Below, piece by piece: positions 1-8,338 of a DNA stretch of 55,431 nt. Where the stretch lies: positions 1-55,431 of the forward strand of contig JADHWK010000013.1 of the NCBI GenBank assembly GCA_016783505.1. The letters run 5' to 3'. The stretch's first letter is position 1, and each line of letters begins with the position of its first letter. A program made the position numbers and the translations under genes. Under the pieces are notes generated by a model. The model saw only the letters and a list, made by a program, of their open reading frames with translations. It made no database searches and had not been told where the DNA came from. The stretch comes from Candidatus Zhuqueibacterota bacterium. Lineage in GTDB: Bacteria; BS750m-G25.

Positions 1-503
1 AACTCAAAAATGCCGAATGGGGACCATTTCCCCATACCAGGATATTCTATCTTAAATTCTACCCCGCCACCCAGGTTCAGCGCCAAATCCCTGGAGGCGG
101 TTTGGGACTTCCGGTCGTCAGTACCATAGGAGGCCTCTACAAGAAAATCTACCTGGGGACCGACTCCGAGGAAGGGGACCAGATCGCCCCTCCCAAAATA
201 GGCCTTTAACATAAGGGGAATAGAAAAGTATCTAAACTGCATAGTTCGATTGTCAAGCAAAGCCCCTTTTGAAAAAACCATGAGGTCCCCCTCAATTTTA
301 AATCTTTCAAAAAGGGGATAATCCACAAAACCCCCACCCACCCAATTATGCAGGGCATCAACCCTTTCACTGGGTTGGGGATCCACCTTCAGGGTGCTCA
401 GGTTCATCCCCCCCTTGACGCCGAACCGAAGGGGATGAGCACCACTCAGACTGACGAAAAGGAAAATGAACACTATAGCGATAGCCAGAGATTTTCTTCC
501 CAT
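1..503 (-). CDS. PorT-like outer-membrane beta-barrel protein (3' end cut by window)
   Basis: The reading frame opens with ATG at 503 and stays open to the window edge, giving 167 visible residues without a stop. A strong ribosome site (GGGGAGG, 7 bases upstream) fixes the start. Residues 1-22 form a signal peptide (MGRKSLAIAIVFIFLFVSLS, then GAH). The mature part begins LRFGVKGGMNLSTL and continues with alternating hydrophobic strands (FRYFSIPLMLKAYF, VPFLGVGPQVDFL). This is the pattern of the PorT/OMP_b-brl family of 8-stranded outer-membrane barrels common in Bacteroidetes. It follows the metallopeptidase/Omp85 gene by 17 bases, so the two are probably co-transcribed. The specific role is unknown; PorT itself belongs to the T9SS, but this family is broad and I do not claim PorT function. 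Confidence 0.8.
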   Translation of the reverse strand, partial: MGRKSLAIAIVFIFLFVSLSGAHPLRFGVKGGMNLSTLKVDPQPSERVDALHNWVGGGFVDYPLFERFKIEGDLMVFSKGALLDNRTMQFRYFSIPLMLKAYFGRGDLVPFLGVGPQVDFLVEASYGTDDRKSQTASRDLALNLGGGVEFKIEYPGMGKWSPFGIFE

Positions 504-520
504 GTCAAAACCTCCCCATA

Positions 521-3500
521 CTAAATATCAAACCCAAACAGGACACCGAAATAATTTCTCCATTCTCCGCCATATTGTCTTCGTATTTGACGGATATCAC
601 TTTCAAACCGGTCCAGGCCGTAGGCGGACGCCCAGAAGATGGCGGTAGGAAAATTGTAAAAGGAGACCGCCCCCAGCCGCAGCTCCCACCCCCAATCCCT
701 TTTGAAATCACTTTGGATAAAATCCATCAGGCCGCCCTGGGTATGGTTCCAGGCGTTGCCGTAGTCGAAGAAGAAAGCCCCGTAGAGCCTGTCCAGCCGC
801 ATGGACAGAATATTCCATCCCAACTGGGATAAGATGGGAAAGCGATATGTAAGCGATCCCACAACCATCCGCTGCCCCCCAAGGCTAAAGTAGGTGTAGC
901 CCCTCATCCCCGGCAGTCCCCCGGCGTAATAATGGAAAAATTCGTCCACATCACGGTCAATCACCCCCCCCTGAAAACCTAAGGTTAGCGCATGCCTCCC
1001 CAGGGGAAGGGCCAGATGCTCCCGATAGTGAAGATACCACCGGTTGTAGTTGTATTTGTTGTAAACCTCCTGCAGGGTCCCCCACTTGGCATTGATCTCA
1101 AACCCCTCGATGAAGCGGTTGTTCTCCCGGGCGTATTCCAGGGTTAGGTGCCTCCCCCCTCGGGGGTTGATCCAGGAGTCAACCGCCCGTCTGAACTTTT
1201 TATACTCCCACTTTAATGATACGGTAATACCCTTAAAGTAAGTATAAGAAAATTTAACCCCAGGACTTAAGGCCATGCTGCCCTGGTATCGGTTCATAAT
1301 CAGGGCCGCCTGGGCTTCCTGGGTATCGGTGATCTTAAGCCGCCCCCCCAAGTCGAACTCCATCAGGTCGAAGCGGTAGTCAACCGAATAACGATCGTAT
1401 ACGGGTATCCCATCTTCTGTCTCCCCCACAATACGGTACGGATCCTGGAAACTATCGCTTTGGTGACGGACCAGATTATAGGCTTCAAAAAAGAAAGTAG
1501 GATGAAATCTTCGAAATTCGACGATCCCGAACAGATCGTAATCCTGCCGGGCGTTGATGGCGAACCCCCCCAGAAGGGAGAGCTGTTCTAAGAAATCGCT
1601 GGAGTAAAAATAAAGCCCCGGTTTAAAGGTGCGGTAATCAAAGGCGATCCGTGGGGCCAGGAACATCGTCCCAAACAGGGGTTTATAGGAAACCGAAGGC
1701 CGGGGGTCAAACTGACTGTCGTCGTAATCGTTATCTGGAATCAGGGTGGGATAATCCTGAATATATTTGGCACTTTCTTCAGCAACCTTAGCCACCTCCT
1801 CAAGGAAAGAAATTTTATATCCCCCATCTCCATACTCACTGTAAACGAGCTGACCGGTAGGATTGATCGAGGGCATAAACGCCCCCCCGAGGACATTGGT
1901 TACCAGCATAATGGAGCTATCTTGAAGACTTAGATGATATATGTTATAAATTCCCGTCACATCTGAACTATAGAATATCCCCTCTCCGTCAGGGGAGTAA
2001 ACAGGATCCCGTTCGTCCTCCTTCCCTCGCAAAATAAAATGAAATCCCGATCCGTCGGCGTTGATTTCAGCAATATCCCTTCCCGCATCGGTGGCGGTGG
2101 CGAAGATAATTTTTTTTCCGTCGGGAGACCAGCGGGGGTGGTAGACCTGCCGTCCATCGCTAAAATTTGTCAGCACCACCAAATTATCACCATTCAGGTC
2201 AACGACCCCTAAATTGTGGCAGCCGTCTTTATTAATGACAAAAACAACCCTCCGCCCATCGGGGGAAACATCGGGGCTGGAAGCCCTCAAGAAATGGGTG
2301 ATCCGTTCTTCCTTTTGCGTTTCTAAATCGTAAACAAAAATGTCGTCGAAATGGGAACCCGTCCTGTTGACACCCTTCTGCCGGCTGTAGAGAATCCTCT
2401 TCCCGTCGGACGTCCAGGACAGAGAGGATCTGGCCCCTATTCCGGTCTTAACCCTCTTTCCCGTTTCCACATCATAGATGTAGAGAGTCGTCTGGGACAG
2501 ATAATCGTTATTCTTATTGGAAAGGTAGGCGATTTTTTTTTCGTCAGGGGAAAAACGGGGATAAAGGTTAGCATAGCCTCCCTCTTCGATGGGATGACCC
2601 GCCCGGGAGTATGCCCGAATCGCTTCGGTTCGGTTTGCATAAATCCCTTCCAGATGGGTCTTCCACTGATAGTATAACACCTCTCCATCCAACCCGATGA
2701 TTTTCTTCAGGGCCCCATCAAAGGAAAACTGAAAGGGATTGGTCATCTGATGGCAGATCCTCCGAAGGTTCTCTTCCCCGTAGTTCTGAACGATGTAGGT
2801 AACAAGGGAGAACCCTTGATTATAGACCGACTCGTTGCCGAGGCTGTTTTTTCCGAACACCCCCATCTCGTTGTATGACAATAGGGTATGACTCAAAGTC
2901 ATCATTCGCAGGATCATATCCCGGTGGGAATCCCAGTGCTCATAGGGCAACCCGGCGCGCTGGTATTGGGCCATTCCCTCGGCAAACCAGGGGGGAATAA
3001 TCGTCCCGGGCAAGGGATAAGAGATCAAGGTGTTGGGATATCCATAGAGGACATCGGGCCTTTTTTCCTTTTCATAATCAATGTACTGGAGGTAGAGATT
3101 GGGAATGCGTCGGGGTCCTTTTCGGGCTGCTCCCAGGGAAATAATATGGGTATACTCATGGGTGATTACATTCCGCAGCCAATTATGGGTGCCCCGCAGG
3201 TCAAAGTCCATGGCCGTAGCCCAGAGCAGGATCTTGTTGTCGTAATAATAGGCAGCGGCGTTGGAGTAATCGTCGGTATCCTTGATGATGAAGTGGACCT
3301 TGGTGTCCGGTTCATATTGATACAGGGAAGTGATGGACCCATAGACCTCCTCGGCGATCTTGGCCGTCAGATTGGCCGTCCGTTCCGTCCCTTGGTGATA
3401 ATGAACGTAGAAATGCTTTGTCTCAATGGTCCGCCAGTTCAGTTCCGGGTGATTGTAGGCTTCGGGTTGGGCAAGGAGCACCCTTGTTGTTATTAATAAC

Positions 3501-3535
3501 AAAAGTATTGTTAATTTTATAAACCGTTTCATCAC
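521..3535 (-). CDS. Gluzincin metallopeptidase / TolB-like propeller / Omp85-type barrel fusion protein
   Basis: The protein has 1004 residues in three parts. After a signal peptide (residues 1-22) comes a peptidase-MA-like domain with an intact zinc motif HEYTH at 126-130 and a downstream WFAEGMAQY glutamate (E186), the expected third ligand of gluzincins. Residues about 320-610 hold repeated PD40/TolB propeller blades (for example YPRFSPDEKKIAYLS, HPRWSPDGKKIIFAT, PVYSPDGEGIFYSS). From about 650 to the end the sequence is amphipathic and ends with an Omp85/bacterial surface antigen signature (GGLPGMRGYTYFSLGG, then LTYRFPI). It probably sits in the outer membrane with peptidase and propeller exposed on one face. 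The family is known in FCB genomes, but its substrate is not. Start: ATG at 3535, weak AAGG site; alternative M2. Confidence 0.85.
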   Translation of the reverse strand: MMKRFIKLTILLLLITTRVLLAQPEAYNHPELNWRTIETKHFYVHYHQGTERTANLTAKIAEEVYGSITSLYQYEPDTKVHFIIKDTDDYSNAAAYYYDNKILLWATAMDFDLRGTHNWLRNVITHEYTHIISLGAARKGPRRIPNLYLQYIDYEKEKRPDVLYGYPNTLISYPLPGTIIPPWFAEGMAQYQRAGLPYEHWDSHRDMILRMMTLSHTLLSYNEMGVFGKNSLGNESVYNQGFSLVTYIVQNYGEENLRRICHQMTNPFQFSFDGALKKIIGLDGEVLYYQWKTHLEGIYANRTEAIRAYSRAGHPIEEGGYANLYPRFSPDEKKIAYLSNKNNDYLSQTTLYIYDVETGKRVKTGIGARSSLSWTSDGKRILYSRQKGVNRTGSHFDDIFVYDLETQKEERITHFLRASSPDVSPDGRRVVFVINKDGCHNLGVVDLNGDNLVVLTNFSDGRQVYHPRWSPDGKKIIFATATDAGRDIAEINADGSGFHFILRGKEDERDPVYSPDGEGIFYSSDVTGIYNIYHLSLQDSSIMLVTNVLGGAFMPSINPTGQLVYSEYGDGGYKISFLEEVAKVAEESAKYIQDYPTLIPDNDYDDSQFDPRPSVSYKPLFGTMFLAPRIAFDYRTFKPGLYFYSSDFLEQLSLLGGFAINARQDYDLFGIVEFRRFHPTFFFEAYNLVRHQSDSFQDPYRIVGETEDGIPVYDRYSVDYRFDLMEFDLGGRLKITDTQEAQAALIMNRYQGSMALSPGVKFSYTYFKGITVSLKWEYKKFRRAVDSWINPRGGRHLTLEYARENNRFIEGFEINAKWGTLQEVYNKYNYNRWYLHYREHLALPLGRHALTLGFQGGVIDRDVDEFFHYYAGGLPGMRGYTYFSLGGQRMVVGSLTYRFPILSQLGWNILSMRLDRLYGAFFFDYGNAWNHTQGGLMDFIQSDFKRDWGWELRLGAVSFYNFPTAIFWASAYGLDRFESDIRQIRRQYGGEWRNYFGVLFGFDI

Positions 3536-3618
3536 TTAACCTTAAATCTATTTACCTAAAAAAACACGGACGGGAAAAATTAAATTTTTCATAACCACTT
3601 GACTCCCTTATTAGCAAA

Positions 3619-3804
3619 AATGAGCAATAATAAGCAGTAAATCTACCCCCTTCTTGCCTCCTGCATCTTTTTAGTAGGTAGCAGATTTTCCCACTGAAGC
3701 TTCACCTGCCCAAAATTCACCAATAGCGCCAGGTCGAGACCAGTCGCCAAAATATACTTCATCACTTGAAACCGATTAACATCCGTAATGAGCAATAATA
3801 AGCA
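3619..3804. repeat. 18-nt direct repeat flanking a GxxExxY relic
   Basis: The same 18 bases (AATGAGCAATAATAAGCA) occur at 3619-3636 and 3787-3804 in the same orientation, with further degenerate AGCAATAAT/AGCAG words beside the second copy. Between them lies the carboxy-terminal remnant of a GxxExxY gene. The arrangement resembles a cassette with repeated ends. Confidence 0.7.
3643..3780 (-). pseudogene. C-terminal remnant of a GxxExxY protein
   Basis: On the minus strand an open stretch of 45 codons ends in TAG at 3645-3643 and reads ...MKYILATGLDLALLVNFGQ, then VKLQWENLLPTKK. This matches the end of GxxExxY family proteins, where a helix Q-x-x-x-YL-x-x-TGL is followed by the strand LGLLINFG and then a short RLI-type tail. 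The amino-terminal two thirds, including the GxxExxY motif and the D...ExK core, are missing and no start codon with a ribosome site precedes it. I therefore call it a decayed fragment. It lies between the sorting-domain M6-like gene and the Omp85 fusion gene, flanked by direct repeats. Confidence 0.7.
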
Positions 3805-3816
3805 ATAATTAGCAGT

Positions 3817-6800
3817 TCATTTCACCACAGCTATTTTTATAAAAGCGATTTTCTTTTTTCCGTTCCCCTTGGCCTCCACCCGGGCCAGGTACACTCCGCT
3901 GGAAACTCCAGAAAGGTCCCAGGGAACTTCATTATCGGCCTGGCCTAATCCCTGACCATCGAACTCATCAATCAGATCCCCGGCTAAGTCAAAGATCTTG
4001 ATGTTCACCGATGCATCATAATTCAGGTAATATCGGATGTTGGTCGAATTCCCCTCCGTAGGGTTGGGCCAGTTATAGACCAGCGAACCGGGCATCAGTT
4101 CTCCCTGGCGATCTGGGGGCGACGGCGTTTCTAAATTAGTGCTGGTATTACGTTTATCGTGCAGGTATTGACCCCAGGGGATATAAGCCGAGGTGTCGCT
4201 TTCCGGTAGGTTCCAGGCGTAAATATAGCCGTCGTCGCAACCGACTACCAGTTCCAGCTGGGGATCATCGTCAATATTGCACAGCATAGGGGTGGAATGA
4301 ACCGGGCCTCCCGTGGTGAGGGGAAAACCATCCACCATCCTCCCATTGTGATGGAAGGCGACAACCTCATTGGCCGGGGTTCCTACAATAATTTCCAGGT
4401 CACCATGGGAATTAATATCGCCAATAATTGGGGAAGACCGTATTTGTCCGACATTTCCACTTTGTTTTACACTAATGGGAAAATTATTTACTAACGTTCC
4501 ATTGCGATTGTAAGCGAAGATATAATTGTCACCGCTGATGATTATGTCTAGGTATCCATCGTCATTAATATCGGCTATAGCCGGAGTGGAACTAAAAGAA
4601 TTACCAGAACTGACAACCCAGCCGTTCGCATTGGTGCCGTCCCCGTCAAAAAGTCCCACTTTCCCTTGATTTCCAACCACCACAAAATCAAAATTCCCAT
4701 CCCCATTAAAGTCGGCAACGGCGGGACAACCTGATATCTTTTCCCCCAGGTCAATCAATTCAATTGGATTCCCAGAAAAATCCCCCACAAAAAATACCTT
4801 GCCATTCTCTAAAGAGATAATAAAGGTAGAGTCAGATTTGAATGGGGCAATGCCCCTGATCGGGGCTTCCAAATGAGCAAAAAATAGGGTATCCTCTCCT
4901 GTATAGTTTATTATATAGAAATCGCCGATAGCATTCCCAATGGCAATCCTGAAGTCAGTGACTACCGGCGATAATTTTATGGGTGAACCAGTGGAATAAC
5001 TGAAAAGGAAGTCTAATAGGTGGTCAAAAGCATATAGAACTCCATCGTCACATCCGATTATGATTTCTAAATTACCGTCTTCATTCAAATCTGCCAAGGC
5101 GGGAGTCGAATGAACACTATCGGGTAAATCCAGCCCATAGCTTGAATTATCCTTGACCACCGTCAACCTTCCCCCCACAGAGCTAATGATGATCTCATTT
5201 AAACCATCCCCATCCAAATCACCGAACTTAGGGGAATTGGTAAAAGTAGGACCAATAAAAAGAGGAAATCCTTCTTGATAAAAATCATTTGTAACTTTGA
5301 AGCTCATAACGGTATCAATAGTGCTGAAGTCAGAAATGATAAGATGGCTGCTGGCCCCGGAATTGGAGCGGCTGTCGGGAACGGAGCGGGGGGAAAATTC
5401 CACTTTACTTAAATTCGGGTTGGCATTCAAAAAGGCCGGGTTGTCTTTAAAAAAAACATCGTAGGGGTTTCCGTATTCGGTCCCGCCGCCCGGGCTGAAC
5501 AGACCGTATTCCTGCCCGATGTCCTCGGAGCCATCGGCCTCTTCTAAGTCCACCCCCCGCCCTTCGGGGTCGGCGTTTACCCGATTTTCGCCCAGTTTAG
5601 AGTGGATAACAGATTCGTCCACATGCCAGATCAAAATTCCTGATCCCGGGATACCCCAATCAAAGCGTTCCACCGATGTAAGAACTCCAGACGTGGAATC
5701 AACCTTTACCAAAGCCCCTAGATGGATCTGGAGAAGATCAAAATAGGAATACCATTTCGAGGAATCTTGATAAAGCTGGTACCGAAGACTGTCTATGCTC
5801 ACCCTGGGGAAGACCTCGTTGGACCGATTTTCCAGCAGAAAATATTCCTGGGAGTTAATGGGAATTTTGTAAATTTCACCCCGTTTGATGGTCAGGATAG
5901 TAGTATCAAAAGCGCTGATCTCAATGGGACTGACCCACCCCATAAAGACCTTTGACCAAGCACAGGGTTCCACCGGGACCAGTCCGTCCAGGGCCCCCGA
6001 TCCCTGGTCCATCAGTCCCCAGCGGCCGATCCCCGAGGCCCCGGTGTCAGAGTTATAAAGATTCGGCAGACCAAGTTGGTGGCCGAACATGAGACACATG
6101 ACTCCGTTAAGACCAAATTCTATCCATTGGGTCTCCCCACTTAGATCTCGGTAAGGTTGATGTTCGCATTCTGGTAAAATAATTCCCCTTTTTACCGAAA
6201 AAGTCCCCTCATCCACCGGAATTCCATTGGAATATTCGGGCCCCAAAACCTGGAAGTCAAGGGAATCAAGGTAGACGGAGGGGATATCAAACGGTGTATC
6301 ATCTTCACCGAAATCTTGACCAACCCCGGCATGAAAAATGATTATGCCCTGATAGTTCGAAAAGACAATTTCAGGACTTACTGTATCCGCCATTGTCACC
6401 GCATCCCGGAACAGCTCGGCTAGTTGGCGGTTCAGGACTTCTTCCCCGGCGTTGTAATTGTAATGCCACATAGGGTGGAAGAGCCGGTAACTGCTGTCAG
6501 TAGAAGATGGAAAAACCTGGTATTGAATATTCAATTGACCATTAGAGACCCGTTCAAAATAATTTTTCAGAAAAAGAAGGTGATCCTCAAAGTATTTTTT
6601 GTCGTGGGGGATGGGATCAATCTGAAGATCATCGGGAAATCTAGAGTTAAAAGTGCCATTCCCGGTGGTCGTTTCCAGGGTATCCTCAGCAAACTCGACT
6701 CGGATGGCCAGCACATTGATTATTCGTTGGGCTTGGTAATCTGGCTTCGGCATTGGGGGGGAGGGCCGCGCCCGCCCTGGAAGAATATGGGGTTTGAAAA

Positions 6801-6918
6801 GGAGCTTCGGGGCCGCCCCAATGGTAGGTTGACCGAGGAAAAAAGAGATTAAAAGGAGGAAATAAAGCTTCCGGATCATTAGATAGCTATTTTTAGAGTA
6901 AACCCTCATCCCGAACAT
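3817..6918 (-). CDS. M6-like secreted protein with FG-GAP repeats and T9SS sorting domain; catalytic HE replaced
   Basis: Up to 1033 residues. A signal peptide begins at M14 (MIRKLYFLLLISFFLGQ), so ATG at 6879 or M4 at 6909 may be the real start; no clear ribosome site decides. Residues about 50-420 follow the M6 (immune inhibitor A-like) fold, but the zinc site reads CLMFGHQLGLPNLY near residue 276 where active members have HEFGHxLGLPDLY. His and the catalytic Glu are Leu and Met (codons CTC ATG). The later GRWGLMDQGSG block is kept. Residues about 560-900 carry six or seven FG-GAP/VCBS-like units (DLDGDGLNEI, DLNEDGNLEI, DFNGDGNFDF, DINDDGYLDI). The last 80 residues form a FlgD-like sorting domain (NWPNPTEG...GVYLARV). 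It is probably secreted to the surface by T9SS and acts as a binding protein rather than a protease. Confidence 0.8.
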   Translation of the reverse strand: MFGMRVYSKNSYLMIRKLYFLLLISFFLGQPTIGAAPKLLFKPHILPGRARPSPPMPKPDYQAQRIINVLAIRVEFAEDTLETTTGNGTFNSRFPDDLQIDPIPHDKKYFEDHLLFLKNYFERVSNGQLNIQYQVFPSSTDSSYRLFHPMWHYNYNAGEEVLNRQLAELFRDAVTMADTVSPEIVFSNYQGIIIFHAGVGQDFGEDDTPFDIPSVYLDSLDFQVLGPEYSNGIPVDEGTFSVKRGIILPECEHQPYRDLSGETQWIEFGLNGVMCLMFGHQLGLPNLYNSDTGASGIGRWGLMDQGSGALDGLVPVEPCAWSKVFMGWVSPIEISAFDTTILTIKRGEIYKIPINSQEYFLLENRSNEVFPRVSIDSLRYQLYQDSSKWYSYFDLLQIHLGALVKVDSTSGVLTSVERFDWGIPGSGILIWHVDESVIHSKLGENRVNADPEGRGVDLEEADGSEDIGQEYGLFSPGGGTEYGNPYDVFFKDNPAFLNANPNLSKVEFSPRSVPDSRSNSGASSHLIISDFSTIDTVMSFKVTNDFYQEGFPLFIGPTFTNSPKFGDLDGDGLNEIIISSVGGRLTVVKDNSSYGLDLPDSVHSTPALADLNEDGNLEIIIGCDDGVLYAFDHLLDFLFSYSTGSPIKLSPVVTDFRIAIGNAIGDFYIINYTGEDTLFFAHLEAPIRGIAPFKSDSTFIISLENGKVFFVGDFSGNPIELIDLGEKISGCPAVADFNGDGNFDFVVVGNQGKVGLFDGDGTNANGWVVSSGNSFSSTPAIADINDDGYLDIIISGDNYIFAYNRNGTLVNNFPISVKQSGNVGQIRSSPIIGDINSHGDLEIIVGTPANEVVAFHHNGRMVDGFPLTTGGPVHSTPMLCNIDDDPQLELVVGCDDGYIYAWNLPESDTSAYIPWGQYLHDKRNTSTNLETPSPPDRQGELMPGSLVYNWPNPTEGNSTNIRYYLNYDASVNIKIFDLAGDLIDEFDGQGLGQADNEVPWDLSGVSSGVYLARVEAKGNGKKKIAFIKIAVVK

Positions 6919-6964
6919 CTAGAACAATGAAGAATGAAAATTTGATTCTATTTTCAGGTGAATT

Positions 6965-7032
6965 CGTAGAGTGGAGATCCCGAAAATTCGGGAGTGGAGC
7001 GAAAATTTCGCTTTTACGCTTTACGCTCTACG
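6965..7032. repeat. Nested palindromes between porV and the M6-like gene
   Basis: The spacer contains TCCCGAAAATTCGGGA (6978-6993) and AGCGAAAATTTCGCT (6998-7012), both palindromic, enclosed by CGTAGAG (6965-6971) and its complement CTCTACG (7026-7032). The whole can fold as one branched structure. It lacks a T-run next to the stem, so a simple terminator is less likely than a repeat element. Confidence 0.55.
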
Positions 7033-7037
7033 AAAAA

Positions 7038-8081
7038 TTAGAAACTGAAGGTCAGGGAGAATCTCATGGTGTCAGTTACCGGATGGCCTTGCCCGGCGGT
7101 GAGGTAGCCAAAGTCGAACTTATAATTGGCGTATTTAAGACTGGCCCCGAAGGTAGTGGAAAAAATTTTGCCGTCGGGGTCGTGCCAGTAACCGGCCCGC
7201 AGGCCCACCAGGTCCGAATACCAGTATTCCACCCCCACATTGCTAATGACGTTTTTAGTCAACCATTCCCCGAACCAGGCGGTGACCAGGGCCTGGTAAA
7301 AGGGGTCAGTGCTGCCGTTCTTGTGTCTGACCACCATCAACTTGTTGACATCTGTGGATAGGGTAATTTTATTATATTCCCCATCCAAAAGCTTATAGGC
7401 CAGTCCCATCTTCAGGTTGGTCGGTAGGGGATCGGCCTGGGCTACGTCAATATAGGAGATCTTGGGGCCCATATTGGAGAGGTTAGCCCCGAAACTTAAG
7501 CCCCGGAAGAACAGGTTGCGCCTCAGCAGGCCCACATCAACCGCAAAGCTGGATCCGATACCGCTCCCCCTCTCCTCCCCAGCCCCGATCTCGCTCAAAT
7601 GACTGTAGATAAACTTCAAGTTTACCCCGATGGAAAAGTCCATGGAAAGCATAGAGCTATAGGAACCGGTGATGGCGGCATCATATGAGTGAATGGTCCC
7701 CAGTTCGTTCCCGTGTTCATCGGTATGCATGGTCTCCCCGTAGTTGATAAAGATAACGTTAAGCCCCACCGTGCCTAGCTCCGTTACCTCCTGTCGGTAA
7801 GAGATGAAATCGTAATAAAGGTCGGGCATGTGAAATTGGGGAAGCCAGTTGGAGTGCATCAGGGTCAGCTCAAACCCGCGCTGAAATCCCAATCCGGCCG
7901 GGTTCCACCAGGTGGCGGTGGCGTCGTCGGCCACGGCCACGAAGGCCTCCCCCATCCCCGCCGGCCTGGCCCCGGGGGCGATCAACAGAAAAATTACCCC
8001 AGCCTCGCTTACGGCTTGGGCATCGCGTACCGCCATAAAGGGAATCAGCCCCATTAATATCACAACAACTGCTCTCTTCAT
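7038..8081 (-). CDS. porV: PorV/PorQ-family outer-membrane barrel (T9SS shuttle-type protein)
   Basis: 347 residues with a signal peptide (MKRAVVVILMGLIPFMAVRDAQA) followed by the family hallmark FLLIAPGARPAGMGEAFVAV and ATATWWNPAGLGF. The rest is a beta-barrel of the FadL-like PorV/UPF0164 type ending in the aromatic residue F. In Porphyromonas PorV binds cargo released from the translocon and carries it to the PorU sortase. Here porU lies directly upstream in the transcript, the same order as in Porphyromonas. The start is fixed by a strong ribosome site AAGGAGG 8 bases upstream. I am sure of the family; assignment as PorV rather than PorQ or another paralogue rests mainly on the porU neighbour. 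Confidence 0.85.
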   Translation of the reverse strand: MKRAVVVILMGLIPFMAVRDAQAVSEAGVIFLLIAPGARPAGMGEAFVAVADDATATWWNPAGLGFQRGFELTLMHSNWLPQFHMPDLYYDFISYRQEVTELGTVGLNVIFINYGETMHTDEHGNELGTIHSYDAAITGSYSSMLSMDFSIGVNLKFIYSHLSEIGAGEERGSGIGSSFAVDVGLLRRNLFFRGLSFGANLSNMGPKISYIDVAQADPLPTNLKMGLAYKLLDGEYNKITLSTDVNKLMVVRHKNGSTDPFYQALVTAWFGEWLTKNVISNVGVEYWYSDLVGLRAGYWHDPDGKIFSTTFGASLKYANYKFDFGYLTAGQGHPVTDTMRFSLTFSF

Positions 8082-8093
8082 TAAAGTTCCTCC

Positions 8094-8294
8094 TTAATAA
8101 TCAGAATACAAGTTCACTATAATTGAAACCTTCCCAAGTTCTCCCTTGGGAATCCATGTATGCTCGATCCCAGAATCAACCATCAGCTTTTTAATGACCA
8201 CAGATTTACCGGGTGAGCGTAGATTCTTAATGGCGCAATCAGCAAAGAATATACCTATGAGAATATTCCCCTCTGCAGTAAAAGATTTTCCCAA
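8094..8294 (-). pseudogene. Truncated clan-AA aspartyl protease-like fragment
   Basis: A 66-codon frame begins MGKSFTAEGNILIGIFFADC and contains KKLMVDSGIEHTWIPKG, which resembles the retropepsin-like core xALVDTGAEYTWIP of small bacterial clan-AA proteases (usually about 110-130 residues). The sequence then departs from the family (GELGKVSIIVNLYSDY) and stops. The second half, including the flap and the ILGxD-like region, is absent, and porV begins 12 bases further on. It is probably a broken gene left between porU and porV. The match is by motif only. Confidence 0.45.
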
Positions 8295-8338
8295 TTAAAG
8301 TATTCCATTCTTCCATCCTTCCAATCATCCAGCATTAT

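Noticed and set aside
2888-3496. Plus-strand frame of 202 codons
   Set aside because: It lies opposite the amino-terminal part of the metallopeptidase fusion, which has clear motifs; the plus-strand translation has no family resemblance and no ribosome site.
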